Below, one piece after another: positions 55,847 to 64,000 of a stretch of DNA of 64,000 nt; positions within the stretch are counted from its first letter, which is position 1, and every line of letters begins with the position of its first letter. A program made the position numbers and the translations under genes. Where the stretch lies: assembly GCF_022024235.1 (NCBI RefSeq), contig NZ_CP091800.1, forward strand, positions 92,501-156,500, in the 5' to 3' direction. The notes below the pieces were generated by a model. It was given only the letters and a program-made list of their open reading frames with translations. It was not told the origin of the DNA and searched no databases. Source of the DNA: Segatella baroniae B14. GTDB taxonomy: Bacteria; Bacteroidota; Bacteroidia; Bacteroidales; Bacteroidaceae.

Positions 55847-57868
55847 ATGAGAAAAATTTTCTTCGCTGTAACCATGGCTCTCGCATGCCTTGGCTCAACA
55901 GCACAAAAAGCTCACGTGAACAAGGCCGATATGGACCTTACAGCTAAACCTGGCGACAACTTCTGGCAGTATGCCGTTGGCGGATGGCTTAAAACCCATC
56001 CTCTTGATGCTCAACATCCGCAAAATGGTGCTTTTGTCGACTTAGACGAGCAAAACAATGATCGCATCAACAAACTGATAATGAATTATGCCAAAAAGCA
56101 TCTGGAACAAGGTACTGACGGACAAAAAATTGGTTCGCTCTATCGCCTCTATATGGATACTATCAGTCGCAATAAAATGGGCTATCAGCCTATCCTGCCT
56201 TACTTGAAACAGGTTCGCGAGCTTAAAGACCGACAGTCTCTGCTCAAGCTGATGTATGATTTTGATGCCAAAGGCTTCAACACCACTCCATGGGGTATCA
56301 GTATCAGCATGAACCCTTATAACTCTTCGGAAATCATGATGAGTGCTGGCCATGGTGGTCCATCACTAGCTCAGGAATTTTATGCCAACCCTAACGAACA
56401 GCAGAAGGCTGTAGTAGCCGCTCGCAAAGCTCTCTATAAAGATTTCTTTAAAATGGTAGGTTATAGCGATGCAGAAGCTCAGAAGAAAATGGAGGCAGAA
56501 TGGGCTATCGAGCATGCTATCGGTGTGAAGACATTCGACCAGGTAAAAAGTCGCGACCCACGTGCACGCATCCACATCACTACATGGCAAGAGCTCAAGA
56601 AGGATTACAAAGGTCTCGACTGGGAGGCTTATCGGACAGCCTTGAAGTATCCTACTGACTTCGAAAAAATTAATGTGGGACAGCCTGACGCTCTCCATGA
56701 AGTAGAACGCGTCTTGGCCGAAACTTCTATCGAAGACCTCAAATCATACATGGAGCTACAGATTATCCGCTCTTGCGCCGGCTATCTGAGTGACGATTTC
56801 ACCAACCGTAGCTTCGAATATCGCAAAGCCGTATATGGTGTAAAAGAACAGCAGCCGCGCTGGAAACGTGCCGTAAGCTTTATCGACAATAATCTGGGTG
56901 AAACCATCGGTAAACTTTATGTTAAAGAATATTTCCCAGAGTCTTCACGCCAACGCGTTATCAAGCTCATCGACGACCTCAAGAAGGCTTTCGAAGACCG
57001 TCTGAATGATAATACCTGGATGAGCGCCACTACGAAGCAGAAGGCTATCGAAAAACTTCATGCCATCTACGTTAACGTAGGCTATCCTGAGAAATGGGAT
57101 GACCAAGAGAAATATATCGATATTCGCGAAGATGAGAATATGGTAGAAAACTTTATCCGTATCTCTGCTGCTACACGTAAAGGGATGATAGAAAAATACT
57201 GGAACAAGCCTATAGATAAGCACACCATGGGATGTACCCCACAAACCATCAATGCGTTCTATAATCCTCGTTTCAACAGCATTAACTTCCCTGCTGCTAT
57301 TCTACAGCCACCATTCTTCGACCCTGAGGCAGACTATGCCACTAACTATGGTGCTATCGGTGTAGTTATTGGGCATGAAATGAGTCATGGATTCGATGAT
57401 AAGGGCTGTCAGTTTGACAAAGACGGTAACTTGATAAACTGGTGGACCGATGCTGATAAGGCTAACTACGACAAACGTACTGAAGTACTGGCAAACTGGT
57501 TTAGCCAACAAGAAGCCGTACCGGGTCTGAACGTAAACGGTAAAAAAACACTTGGTGAGAACATTGGTGATAATGGTGGTATTAACATTGCCTTCCGCGC
57601 CTTTGAAAACCGTATGAAACAAGAACCTCTGAAGGATGCAGAAGGTTTCACACCAGCCCAACGTTTCTACTTAGCTTATGCTCGTGTTTGGGCAAGCAAC
57701 TCTACCCCTGAGTATGTAGCTTATGCTGTCAATACTGATACTCACTCACCACACATGCTTCGTGTGAATGCAGCCCTGCCTATGATTGACAGTTGGTACA
57801 AGACGTTCAACATTAAGAAGAACTGTAAGATGTTCATCCCATCAGACCAGCGCGCTCGTATCTGGTAA
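55847..57868 (+). CDS. pepO: M13 family metallopeptidase (neprilysin/PepO-like)
   Basis: Encodes 673 aa with signal peptide to about STAQ. Zinc motif H510-E-M-S-H514 in VVIGHEMSHGFDDKGCQF; third ligand Glu in LGENIGDNGGINIAF; the NAFYNPRFNSINFPAAILQP substrate-binding block and a C-terminal QRARIW end are as in neprilysins. It degrades peptides up to about 30-40 residues in the periplasm. Single gene followed by a strong terminator. It belongs to a small group of secreted peptidases and hydrolases. Confidence 0.96.
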   Translation: MRKIFFAVTMALACLGSTAQKAHVNKADMDLTAKPGDNFWQYAVGGWLKTHPLDAQHPQNGAFVDLDEQNNDRINKLIMNYAKKHLEQGTDGQKIGSLYRLYMDTISRNKMGYQPILPYLKQVRELKDRQSLLKLMYDFDAKGFNTTPWGISISMNPYNSSEIMMSAGHGGPSLAQEFYANPNEQQKAVVAARKALYKDFFKMVGYSDAEAQKKMEAEWAIEHAIGVKTFDQVKSRDPRARIHITTWQELKKDYKGLDWEAYRTALKYPTDFEKINVGQPDALHEVERVLAETSIEDLKSYMELQIIRSCAGYLSDDFTNRSFEYRKAVYGVKEQQPRWKRAVSFIDNNLGETIGKLYVKEYFPESSRQRVIKLIDDLKKAFEDRLNDNTWMSATTKQKAIEKLHAIYVNVGYPEKWDDQEKYIDIREDENMVENFIRISAATRKGMIEKYWNKPIDKHTMGCTPQTINAFYNPRFNSINFPAAILQPPFFDPEADYATNYGAIGVVIGHEMSHGFDDKGCQFDKDGNLINWWTDADKANYDKRTEVLANWFSQQEAVPGLNVNGKKTLGENIGDNGGINIAFRAFENRMKQEPLKDAEGFTPAQRFYLAYARVWASNSTPEYVAYAVNTDTHSPHMLRVNAALPMIDSWYKTFNIKKNCKMFIPSDQRARIW

Positions 57869-57875
57869 CCTATTT

Positions 57876-57916
57876 AACGACCTTCGAAAACGAAATATTC
57901 TTTTTCGAAGGTCGTT
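57876..57916 (+). terminator. terminator after M13 gene
   Basis: AACGACCTTCGAAAA / TTTTTCGAAGGTCGTT hairpin, then TTCTAAAAT. Confidence 0.88.
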
Positions 57917-57956
57917 TCTAAAATAATAACTTTATCAATCTAATTCATTATTAAAC

Positions 57957-58910
57957 ATGAAAAAAATTGCACTTGAAATGATGCTGTTGCTCGCAGGAGT
58001 AACGGCTAAGGCTCAGATGCCTGCCGGTGGATTTGGAGGTTTTCAGATGCCACAGGTGAAACTCGAAACTTCTCAGGAGTGGAAGGATGTAAACTATGCA
58101 GGTGACAACAAGACTTATCATACTTGCGATATCTATCTGCCTCGAAAAAAACAAAAGAACTATCCGGTAGTGATACATATCTACGGTAGCGCCTGGTTTA
58201 GCAATAATAGTAAGGGTATGGCAGACTTGGGCACTATCGTAAAAAGTCTGCTCGATGCTGGTTATGCTGTAGTTTGTCCGAACCATCGATCAAGTAGCGA
58301 TGCCAGCTGGCCTGCTCAGATACACGATATCAAGGCTGTGGTAAGATTCGTCAGGGGTGAAGCAAAAAAATATCACTTTGATCCTTCATTTGTCGCAACA
58401 TCTGGCTTCTCTTCTGGTGCTCACCTGGCTTCAATTACGGCTACTACCAGTGGTACTAAGGCGACAAAAGTGGGCTCTGTGGATATTGACTTGGAGGGCA
58501 ATTTAGGACAATATACTCAGGAAAGCAGTCAAGTGAATGCTGCCTGCGACTGGTCGGGACCTATCAACCTGATGAACATGGACTGTGGTCATCATATCAC
58601 TATGGGTAAAGACAGCCCGGAGGATATCATGCTGAGAAGTAAACTTGACAAGGAGCCGGATAAATACAAGAGTCTGTCGGCGACTACTTATGTGGATAAA
58701 AATGATCCACCAATCATCATTTTCCATGGCGAAAAGGATAACGTGGTACCGTGCTGTCAGGGTAAAGAATTCTATGAAGTGCTCAAGGCTGCCGGAGTTA
58801 AGACTGAAGCTACCTTCGTACCTAAAGGCGAACACGGAATGAATATGTATGATGAAGAAAATTTGAAAAAGATGACCGATTTTCTGAATCGCGTGAGAAA
58901 AGGAAAATAA
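57957..58910 (+). CDS. alpha/beta hydrolase (esterase/BD-FAE-like)
   Basis: Encodes 317 aa with signal peptide to about AKAQ. Oxyanion region PVVIHIYGSAWF (the HGG motif is replaced by IYGSAW), nucleophile S152 in GFSSGAHLAS, acid Asp in IIFHGEKDNVVP and catalytic His in PKGEHGMNMYD. It belongs to the esterase/lipase group with secreted carbohydrate esterases. It could deacylate sugars or peptides; the substrate is unclear. It is transcribed apart from the M13 gene because of the terminator between. Confidence 0.85.
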   Translation: MKKIALEMMLLLAGVTAKAQMPAGGFGGFQMPQVKLETSQEWKDVNYAGDNKTYHTCDIYLPRKKQKNYPVVIHIYGSAWFSNNSKGMADLGTIVKSLLDAGYAVVCPNHRSSSDASWPAQIHDIKAVVRFVRGEAKKYHFDPSFVATSGFSSGAHLASITATTSGTKATKVGSVDIDLEGNLGQYTQESSQVNAACDWSGPINLMNMDCGHHITMGKDSPEDIMLRSKLDKEPDKYKSLSATTYVDKNDPPIIIFHGEKDNVVPCCQGKEFYEVLKAAGVKTEATFVPKGEHGMNMYDEENLKKMTDFLNRVRKGK

Positions 58911-58923
58911 CAAAGAATATAAA

Positions 58924-58987
58924 GTCCCTTTGAAGTGAACCCCGAAAGTTTTTTGTCTAACTTTCGGGGTTCATTTCAAAAAGGGAC
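58924..58987. terminator. long bidirectional hairpin
   Basis: A stem of nearly 27 bp: GTCCCTTT-GAAGTGAACCCC... pairs with ...GGGGTTCATTTCAAAAAGGGAC around loop TTTTTTGTC, between convergent genes. No separate T run. Confidence 0.75.
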
Positions 58988-59013
58988 ATCCTCTTTTGGT
59001 ATATAGCGAGAAC

Positions 59014-61128
59014 TTAATATTTTAATCCCATATTATAGAGTATGAAACCATAAATGTCGGCTTGCTCCTCAAGCTGCTTACTCAATGGTTTACCTCCACC
59101 ATGTCCGGCCTTAGTATCAATGCGGATAAGCATCGGGTTATCGCTAGCATTATCGGCCTGCAGGGTAGCAGCAAACTTGAAGCTGTGTGCTGGAACTACT
59201 CGATCATCATGATCGGCTGTAGTCACCATCGTTGCCGGATAGTGTACTCCTTTCTTTAGATTATGCAAAGGAGAATATCCCTTGAGATATTGGAACATCT
59301 CTTTGCTGTCGGCTGATGTACCATAGTCTGATGCCCAGTTCCAACCGATGGTAAACTTATGATAGCGAAGCATATCCATAACACCTACCTGAGGGATGCA
59401 AACCTTGAAAAGATCAGGTCTCTGAGTCATGCAAGCTCCTACTAAAAGACCACCATTACTTCCACCTACGATAGCGAGATAATCTTTGCTGGTATACTTC
59501 TGAGCTATCAAATATTCTCCAGCAGCAATAAAGTCGTCAAAAACATTCTGCTTCTGCATCTTGGTTCCTGCTTGATGCCATTTCTCACCATATTCGCTTC
59601 CACCTCGTAAATTTACCTGAGCATAGATACCACCCTTCTCAAGGAATGGAATGCGTGAAGCAGAAAAATAAGGTGGCAAAGATATGTTGAAACCACCATA
59701 TCCATATAAATAAACCGCATTCTTACCATTGCGCTTGAGTCCCTTCTTATAAGTGATAAACATCGGTACACGAGTGCCGTCTTTACTCTCAAAGAAAATT
59801 TGCTCTGATACATAATCTTTCTGATTGAAATTTACTTTTGGAGCTGAATAGAGAGTGCTCTTGTTTTGAGCGATATCATACTTATATACGGTATTCGGGG
59901 TTGTAAAAGAGCTAAACGTGAAGAATACATCCTTGATATCTTTACGACCACCAAAGCTGGCACTGCCCACACCAGGCAACTTGATATCTTGCAGCTTCTT
60001 GCCATCAAGAGAATATACATAGGCATGACTATAAGCATCTTGGGTATAACTCAATATCAGTTTGCCATCGGCCATCGTTACATCCTCGAGCACATAGTCT
60101 TGCTCAGGTACCACTTCTTGCCAGTCGTCTATACCCGGATTGTGAATATTTGCAACCATCAGACGATATTTAGGCGCCTTGTAATTGGTAAGATAATACA
60201 TTTTGTCGCCCATAGTTCCGACTAGGGCGTACTGACAATCCATATCTGATGTCATCTGCATAAACTGACTATCAGGCTTACGAAGATCGCGTACATACAC
60301 AGTACTTCCGGCTCCGTCTCCACTCTCTTCAAGCCACATCATGGTTTCTTCTTCATTGACACTTACACCATAGAAGCGCATCGGATGAGCAGGATTCATA
60401 TAGAAGAGTACATCCTGGCTCTGAGGGGTACCTATCTTGTGATAGTATATCTTGTGACAGGAGTTTTTGCTAGTATAAGCATGTTGCTCCTCTGGCGCGT
60501 CATAGGCACTATAATAGAATCCATCACCCTTCCAAGCTGCGATAGAAAACTTAGCCCAAAGGATATGATCATCAAGCAATTTACCGGTCTTGACATCCAT
60601 CACATAAAATTCTTGCCAATCGCTTCCGCTTCGCGAAATGCTATAAGCTGCATAGCGACCATCGTGTGATATCGAAATGCGTTGAAGAGCTACTGTACCA
60701 TCGTTTGATAGGGTATTAGGATCGAGAAACAACTTGGCATTCTTCTCGTCACCCAGCTTGTTCATCGTATAGATAACACTCTGATTCTGCAGACCATTGT
60801 TTTTAGAGAAAAACCACTTTTTGAGCTGTGGATTCCAACTAGGCTGAGACACTTTACCATAATTAGACACCTGTTGGAGTCTTTTCAACAGTTTGTCGCG
60901 GAAAGGGATACGCTTGAGGTAGTTCTGAGTTAACTGGCTTTCTGCTTCCACCCACTGAGCAGTAGCTGCAGCGGTATCGTTTTCGAGTGGACGATAAGGA
61001 TCGGGCACCTGTACTCCAAAATAAGTATCTACGGTACCGTCTTGTGGTGCCTGGGGATAATGGAGTTTTTGTGCTGAAGCTGATAATGCAGATGATAATG
61101 CCATCACAAAAAGTAGATTTCTATTCAT
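59014..61128 (-). CDS. prolyl oligopeptidase (S9A serine peptidase)
   Basis: Encodes about 704 aa from Met at 61126-61128 (frame open to 61170), giving a signal peptide ending SASAQ. An N-terminal seven-bladed propeller with the start LHYPQAPQDGTVDTYFGVQV PDPYRPLEND is followed by the hydrolase domain: YGYGGFNISLPPYFS, GGSNGGLLVGACMTQRPDLF (catalytic Ser), DHDDRVVPAHSFKF (Asp) and KAGHGGGK (His). It cleaves short peptides after proline. A -7-like TATTTTTG lies at 61160-61167. Confidence 0.96.
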   Translation of the reverse strand: MNRNLLFVMALSSALSASAQKLHYPQAPQDGTVDTYFGVQVPDPYRPLENDTAAATAQWVEAESQLTQNYLKRIPFRDKLLKRLQQVSNYGKVSQPSWNPQLKKWFFSKNNGLQNQSVIYTMNKLGDEKNAKLFLDPNTLSNDGTVALQRISISHDGRYAAYSISRSGSDWQEFYVMDVKTGKLLDDHILWAKFSIAAWKGDGFYYSAYDAPEEQHAYTSKNSCHKIYYHKIGTPQSQDVLFYMNPAHPMRFYGVSVNEEETMMWLEESGDGAGSTVYVRDLRKPDSQFMQMTSDMDCQYALVGTMGDKMYYLTNYKAPKYRLMVANIHNPGIDDWQEVVPEQDYVLEDVTMADGKLILSYTQDAYSHAYVYSLDGKKLQDIKLPGVGSASFGGRKDIKDVFFTFSSFTTPNTVYKYDIAQNKSTLYSAPKVNFNQKDYVSEQIFFESKDGTRVPMFITYKKGLKRNGKNAVYLYGYGGFNISLPPYFSASRIPFLEKGGIYAQVNLRGGSEYGEKWHQAGTKMQKQNVFDDFIAAGEYLIAQKYTSKDYLAIVGGSNGGLLVGACMTQRPDLFKVCIPQVGVMDMLRYHKFTIGWNWASDYGTSADSKEMFQYLKGYSPLHNLKKGVHYPATMVTTADHDDRVVPAHSFKFAATLQADNASDNPMLIRIDTKAGHGGGKPLSKQLEEQADIYGFILYNMGLKY

Positions 61129-61256
61129 AAAATACGATAAAATGTTTAGAGATTTAGTGCAAAAATACAAAAAATAATTAGTTTATATGCAGAAATACCA
61201 CATTTATGGATATCAAATCACATAAATGTGGTATTTCGTTTATGTATAAATCATCG

Positions 61257-61382
61257 TACCTTTGCCATTGTTGATACAAGTTGTCAACTTAGCCATATAT
61301 TAATGATTGATTGTAATGTTTCAGGCTGTCATTGGACAGCTGGATAGGAGGAATCTCGAGGAGGTTACCTCCTATTTTTTTT
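61257..61382 (+). ncRNA. candidate small RNA beside the rep gene
   Basis: TACCTTTG (61257-61264) could be a -7 box, though no good -33 is visible. The following 110 nt form three hairpins: AAGTTGTCAACTT (61278-61290), GCTGTC/GACAGC (61325-61340) and ATAGGAGG/CCTCCTAT (61344-61375), the last followed by T7, a proper terminator. There is no ORF. It runs convergently towards the rep gene and could affect its control, or be a free-standing RNA. Confidence 0.45.
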
Positions 61383-61394
61383 GCTTCAATGAAT

Positions 61395-61430
61395 ACTCCT
61401 AATATGTCCCCTATGCGACATATAGGGAGT
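61395..61430. repeat. iterons downstream of rep (two, inverted)
   Basis: ACTCCTAATATGTC (61395-61408) and, in opposite orientation, GACATATAGGGAGT (61417-61430, complement ACTCCCTATATGTC). They match the iteron family upstream of rep (63201-63767). Confidence 0.75.
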
Positions 61431-61443
61431 AATACATTCATCC

Positions 61444-62694
61444 CTATTCTTCATCCTCTATCACTTCAAACTCGGTATTAGGGGTCTCGTATTTCTTAAG
61501 AACTTCATCAAGACTCTTGAAGGTGTAAGCAGCTCTATCTTTAATCGTAGGATCGGTCTTGAATCGGTCTATCAGATTCTGCATTTTATTAGCGACAGCC
61601 GGATAACTATCTGCCGTAATACGCTGAGCCAATTTCTTAGAATTAACCGGGGTGAATCCGAAGTAATCGATGAGCATACGAGCTACACGTTCACGTTGTG
61701 CCTTGTTCATCTCTTCAAGTTGCTGGTTTATCGCATTCTTGGCTCTAAAGATATTAAATATCAATTCATCCGGCTCACCACCTCGCTGGCCATGGTCGTA
61801 TTTCTTTTCGTACTCAAAATAACAGTCACAATAACCTTTGTCTGCCAAATCTTTGAGCTCATTCTTAGCAGGATCGAGTACTCGACGACAGAAATCGGAA
61901 AACTTCTTATAATTGTCTTCCAGGCGGAGCATCTTTCGGAATTCTACCGTCTTGATAACGGTTCGTCCTTTGTCGAGCCAGCTCTCAATAAACATGTAAA
62001 TACGCTGGGTATAGCGATTTTTTACAGCAAAAACAATCTGCTTGCCCAAACGATGATATCCCATATCAAGTGAAACCAAGCGCTCTGCCACGCCTTTATC
62101 AAGCTTCAGTACGGCATATTTATCATAATGTACATCCTCCGGAATATAGACATCACACAAGTTGGTTACTTTTGTATATTTTCTACCTTCTGGCGACTTA
62201 TAAGGTATTTCTACCGGAATAGAAGCCAACATCTTGAGTGAATTTTTGAGCTGCGCATAGTGATTAGGATCTACTCCCAAACTCTTAAACGGAATCTTCA
62301 CCGGCATCTTGCCATCCTCATCGAGCTCATCAGTATGAAACAGCTCTAATTGCGGATTTCTGGCATTATTAAGAATACCATGCAAAATGCTCTGGAGCGA
62401 CTCAACCACACTCACCAGAATACGTATCTGAAGAAGCGAATAGTCATGGCGCATCATCGTTACAGCAATCGGTTGTACGAGCCAAGTTTCTTCTTCGATA
62501 GGGATAAGGGCACTCGATATATTTCGAGCACGAAGGTCTTTCTTCTTGCCTTTTCCACCTTTCTTTGTCGACTTTTTCTTCGTCGTATCTTTTGTTGAAC
62601 TCTTCTTTGATGCAGGTTCCTTTTTTGCTGGCTTATCGGTCTTTGCGCCTACATCAGGAGTCAATTTGAATTCGTCTGTATTTTTATCAGCCAT
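61444..62694 (-). CDS. repB: replication initiator protein, Rep_3 family (RepB-like)
   Basis: Encodes 416 aa. A lysine-rich N-terminus (KKSSTKDTTKKKSTKKGGKG, about 30-50) is followed by the two winged-helix domains of Rep_3 initiators: NISSALIPIEEETWLVQPIA, YSLLQIRILVSVVESLQSIL then VFAVKNRYTQRIYMFIESWL, KTVEFRKMLRLEDNYKKFSD FCRRVLDPAKNELKD. Such proteins bind iterons and open the origin; they run plasmids and secondary replicons. Iterons flank it on both sides. It is coded 2 nt after a helix-turn-helix gene and promoted from 63132-63163. Confidence 0.9.
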   Translation of the reverse strand: MADKNTDEFKLTPDVGAKTDKPAKKEPASKKSSTKDTTKKKSTKKGGKGKKKDLRARNISSALIPIEEETWLVQPIAVTMMRHDYSLLQIRILVSVVESLQSILHGILNNARNPQLELFHTDELDEDGKMPVKIPFKSLGVDPNHYAQLKNSLKMLASIPVEIPYKSPEGRKYTKVTNLCDVYIPEDVHYDKYAVLKLDKGVAERLVSLDMGYHRLGKQIVFAVKNRYTQRIYMFIESWLDKGRTVIKTVEFRKMLRLEDNYKKFSDFCRRVLDPAKNELKDLADKGYCDCYFEYEKKYDHGQRGGEPDELIFNIFRAKNAINQQLEEMNKAQRERVARMLIDYFGFTPVNSKKLAQRITADSYPAVANKMQNLIDRFKTDPTIKDRAAYTFKSLDEVLKKYETPNTEFEVIEDEE

Positions 62695-62696
62695 GA

Positions 62697-63095
62697 TTAT
62701 ATTAACGATTTAATGCCAAAGTCGACATGAACCTTGGATAAATATTTAATGAGATTTTTCTTGGTGTACCCCCTGCCCTTCTCGATATTGATAATTGTAC
62801 GGGCAGACAATTTAGTAGCCATACCTAATGAGGCCAAAGACCATCCTTGCTCTACACGAAGTGCTCTGAAAGCAGCTCCAGCTTCTAATAAGTCGGTTAC
62901 TTCAGTTTCGTTAATGAGCAAATGGGCATTGAGAATCGTTAGATACTTTAACAAGGTATCAAAGGTATAATTCTCCCCTCTCTCGATATGATATACCGAG
63001 ACAGGATAGAGCCCTCGTTCCTGCAAAAGTATAAAAGAAACCTCTTGCGCTTCCCTCAGTTTTTGTATTTTACGTTCTATTGTCTGTAACTTCAT
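62697..63095 (-). CDS. XRE-like helix-turn-helix protein
   Basis: Encodes 132 aa from ATG 63093-63095; a TTG at 63132 lies inside the promoter and is rejected. Two helix-turn-helix-like halves: SFILLQERGLYPVSVYHIER with DTLLKYLTILN, and FRALRVEQGWSLASLGMATK LSARTIINIEKGRGYTKKNL. It probably binds DNA as repressor or partner of the initiator that follows 2 nt later. Its promoter lies next to the first iteron, so Rep binding or this protein could regulate the operon. Confidence 0.8.
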   Translation of the reverse strand: MKLQTIERKIQKLREAQEVSFILLQERGLYPVSVYHIERGENYTFDTLLKYLTILNAHLLINETEVTDLLEAGAAFRALRVEQGWSLASLGMATKLSARTIINIEKGRGYTKKNLIKYLSKVHVDFGIKSLI

Positions 63096-63131
63096 ACTCC
63101 TATTTAAATTTCGAAGAAATGAATTGCTGCA

Positions 63132-63163
63132 CAAAGGTAGTTTTATTTTTGATTACTACCAAA
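63132..63163 (-). promoter_or_regulatory. promoter of the HTH-rep operon
   Basis: Minus strand TTTG (63160-63163), 20 nt, TACCTTTG (63132-63139), a perfect match 36 nt upstream of the start codon. Confidence 0.8.
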
Positions 63164-63200
63164 AAATATAACGGATTTTTCCCTTTTTTGTCGCAAATAC

Positions 63201-63767
63201 GACAAATAGGGAGTATTCACGAGGGGGTACATTACTTGCAAAGTGCTACGTGTTTTCTTTTTGGTCGTCCATTTACAGGAAAAACTTGGCTACTTTATCC
63301 TCTATTTACCCCATTAAAAAGAAACTCCCTATTTGTCGCCTAGTGTAAATTACCCCGAAAACTCCCTATTTGTCAGCAAATAGAATTTGACCCAAAAACT
63401 CCTTATTTGTCGCATTATTAAGGATTCTTGTCTGTCATGAAATACTCCTATTCTGTCGCTCAATTTTGTAACTGGTTGATATTAGCATTTTTGAAAAGGC
63501 GACAAAAAATGGAAAACTCCATTATATTTTTCGACACTACCTACAACTGTATACATGAGATATACAAAATTTGATGATATAAAGCTACTAATTTGTCGCT
63601 ATAACAGTACAAATACCTTATTTTAAGGCAATTTAGAAATAACAAAGACAAGAAAACTCCCTATTTGTCGAACTACTATTTCAATATACTCCATAAATGT
63701 CGAAACAAAACTACTAATGTGTCTACTAAATCTTCCTAACTTGTCTAACCAATACTACTAAAGTGTC
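63201..63767. repeat. iteron array (probable replication origin)
   Basis: At least eleven copies related to ACTCCCTATTTGTC(GC): 63201-63214 (inverted), 63324, 63361, 63398, 63444, 63584, 63656, 63688, 63710, 63732 and 63754. The copies at 63324, 63361 and 63656 are identical over 14 nt. The first three plus-strand copies step by 37 bp; the last four step by exactly 22 bp (two helical turns). Degenerate copies occur near 63180 and 63500-63535. With the adjacent Rep_3 gene this is the pattern of an iteron origin. Confidence 0.85.
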
Positions 63768-64000
63768 GATTTATATTTGTGCATTCTTTTGATCTTCAGA
63801 CAATTACAGCTTTCTAACTAATAATCAAATAAAAGACTCAAAAGATTGTCTAAATCCAAGAAAGTATCAATTTTAAATTTTCTTTTTTGATTTTCATTTC
63901 AAAATTTAGTTTTTTATCAGGCTTTTGGTGGTTTATTCAAAGTCTATGGTGAGGTTTTTCTTCTGTTTTTGGGGGGATTTTTTCTTTTTTTTCGAAATTA
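63768..64000. other. AT-rich flank of the iteron array
   Basis: Very AT-rich sequence with long T runs and no ORF. It is a candidate for the strand-opening region of the origin, as such elements usually adjoin iterons. The window ends inside it. Confidence 0.4.

Noticed and set aside
58503..58913. 136-aa minus-strand frame
   Set aside because: Antisense shadow of the alpha/beta hydrolase gene.
63096..63134. Upstream TTG start for the HTH gene
   Set aside because: The TTG lies within the -7 promoter element; ATG at 63093-63095 is downstream of the predicted transcription start.
63324..63767. CRISPR array
   Set aside because: Repeats are 14-17 bp, degenerate, occur in both orientations and have irregular spacing; they fit iterons, and no cas genes are present.

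Overview
The window comes from a Bacteroidota chromosome or chromid, most likely Prevotella or a close relative. The evidence is SusC/SusD-type receptors, promoters of the Bacteroidota type (TTTG, about 20 nt, TAnnTTTG), lipoproteins with Bacteroidota lipoboxes, Prevotella-style C-terminal tails (GVYIRNGKKVVIK), and a 16S rRNA whose 3' end reads GGAACACCTCCTTT. No database search was possible; families were recognised by eye.

Layout. 1-1998: 16S rRNA gene on the minus strand with spacer, leader and promoter. 2-5.6 kb: a decayed zone with a BspA-like repeat fragment, a large inverted repeat, a small lipoprotein plus beta-propeller lipoprotein, an IS1595-type transposase remnant cutting into a phage-type small gene, and a two-gene module (64 + 124 aa) with its own promoter and terminator. 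5.7-8.7 kb: a GH2 glycosidase. 9-13.3 kb: stress and repair region with a 29-aa hydrophobic small protein, a His-rich secreted protein, a Y-family polymerase with a 58-aa partner, a rubrerythrin-like protein and a glutathione peroxidase. 13.4-25.4 kb (minus): M16 protease, an outer-membrane group (DUF6850-like barrel, split DUF4876-like proteins, TonB receptor) and a siderophore-type TonB receptor. 25.7-34.7 kb: hybrid cluster protein, GH28 and PL11 pectin enzymes, and an unknown 511-aa protein.

35.9-39.5 kb (minus): remains of a double-glycine peptide system: a GG-leader precursor, a Cys-rich protein, an outer-membrane barrel and an ABC exporter destroyed by an internal deletion. 40.1-55.7 kb: a sulfate-ester locus with two tandem copies of a [serine-type sulfatase + metallo-beta-lactamase alkylsulfatase] module, SusC/SusD, a periplasmic binding protein, and a divergent radical-SAM sulfatase-maturating enzyme. 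Two promoters in it share a duplicated upstream region with a 20-bp palindrome, which suggests one regulator. There are no glycoside hydrolases in it, so sulfur scavenging is as likely as glycan catabolism.

55.8-61.1 kb: M13 protease, an alpha/beta hydrolase and a prolyl oligopeptidase. 61.2-64 kb: a replication region with a Rep_3 initiator, a helix-turn-helix protein upstream of it, at least eleven iterons around ACTCCCTATTTGTCG (four at exact 22-bp steps), two more behind rep, and an AT-rich flank. With an rRNA gene on the same molecule, this looks like the origin of a secondary chromosome/chromid, or an integrated plasmid.

The sharpest regulatory observation is a three-operator promoter (ATCG-N4-CGAT palindromes) that occurs twice with identical spacing: before the rubrerythrin/peroxidase pair (12182-12272) and, inverted, at 9088-9178, where it drives no protein gene and may make a small RNA.
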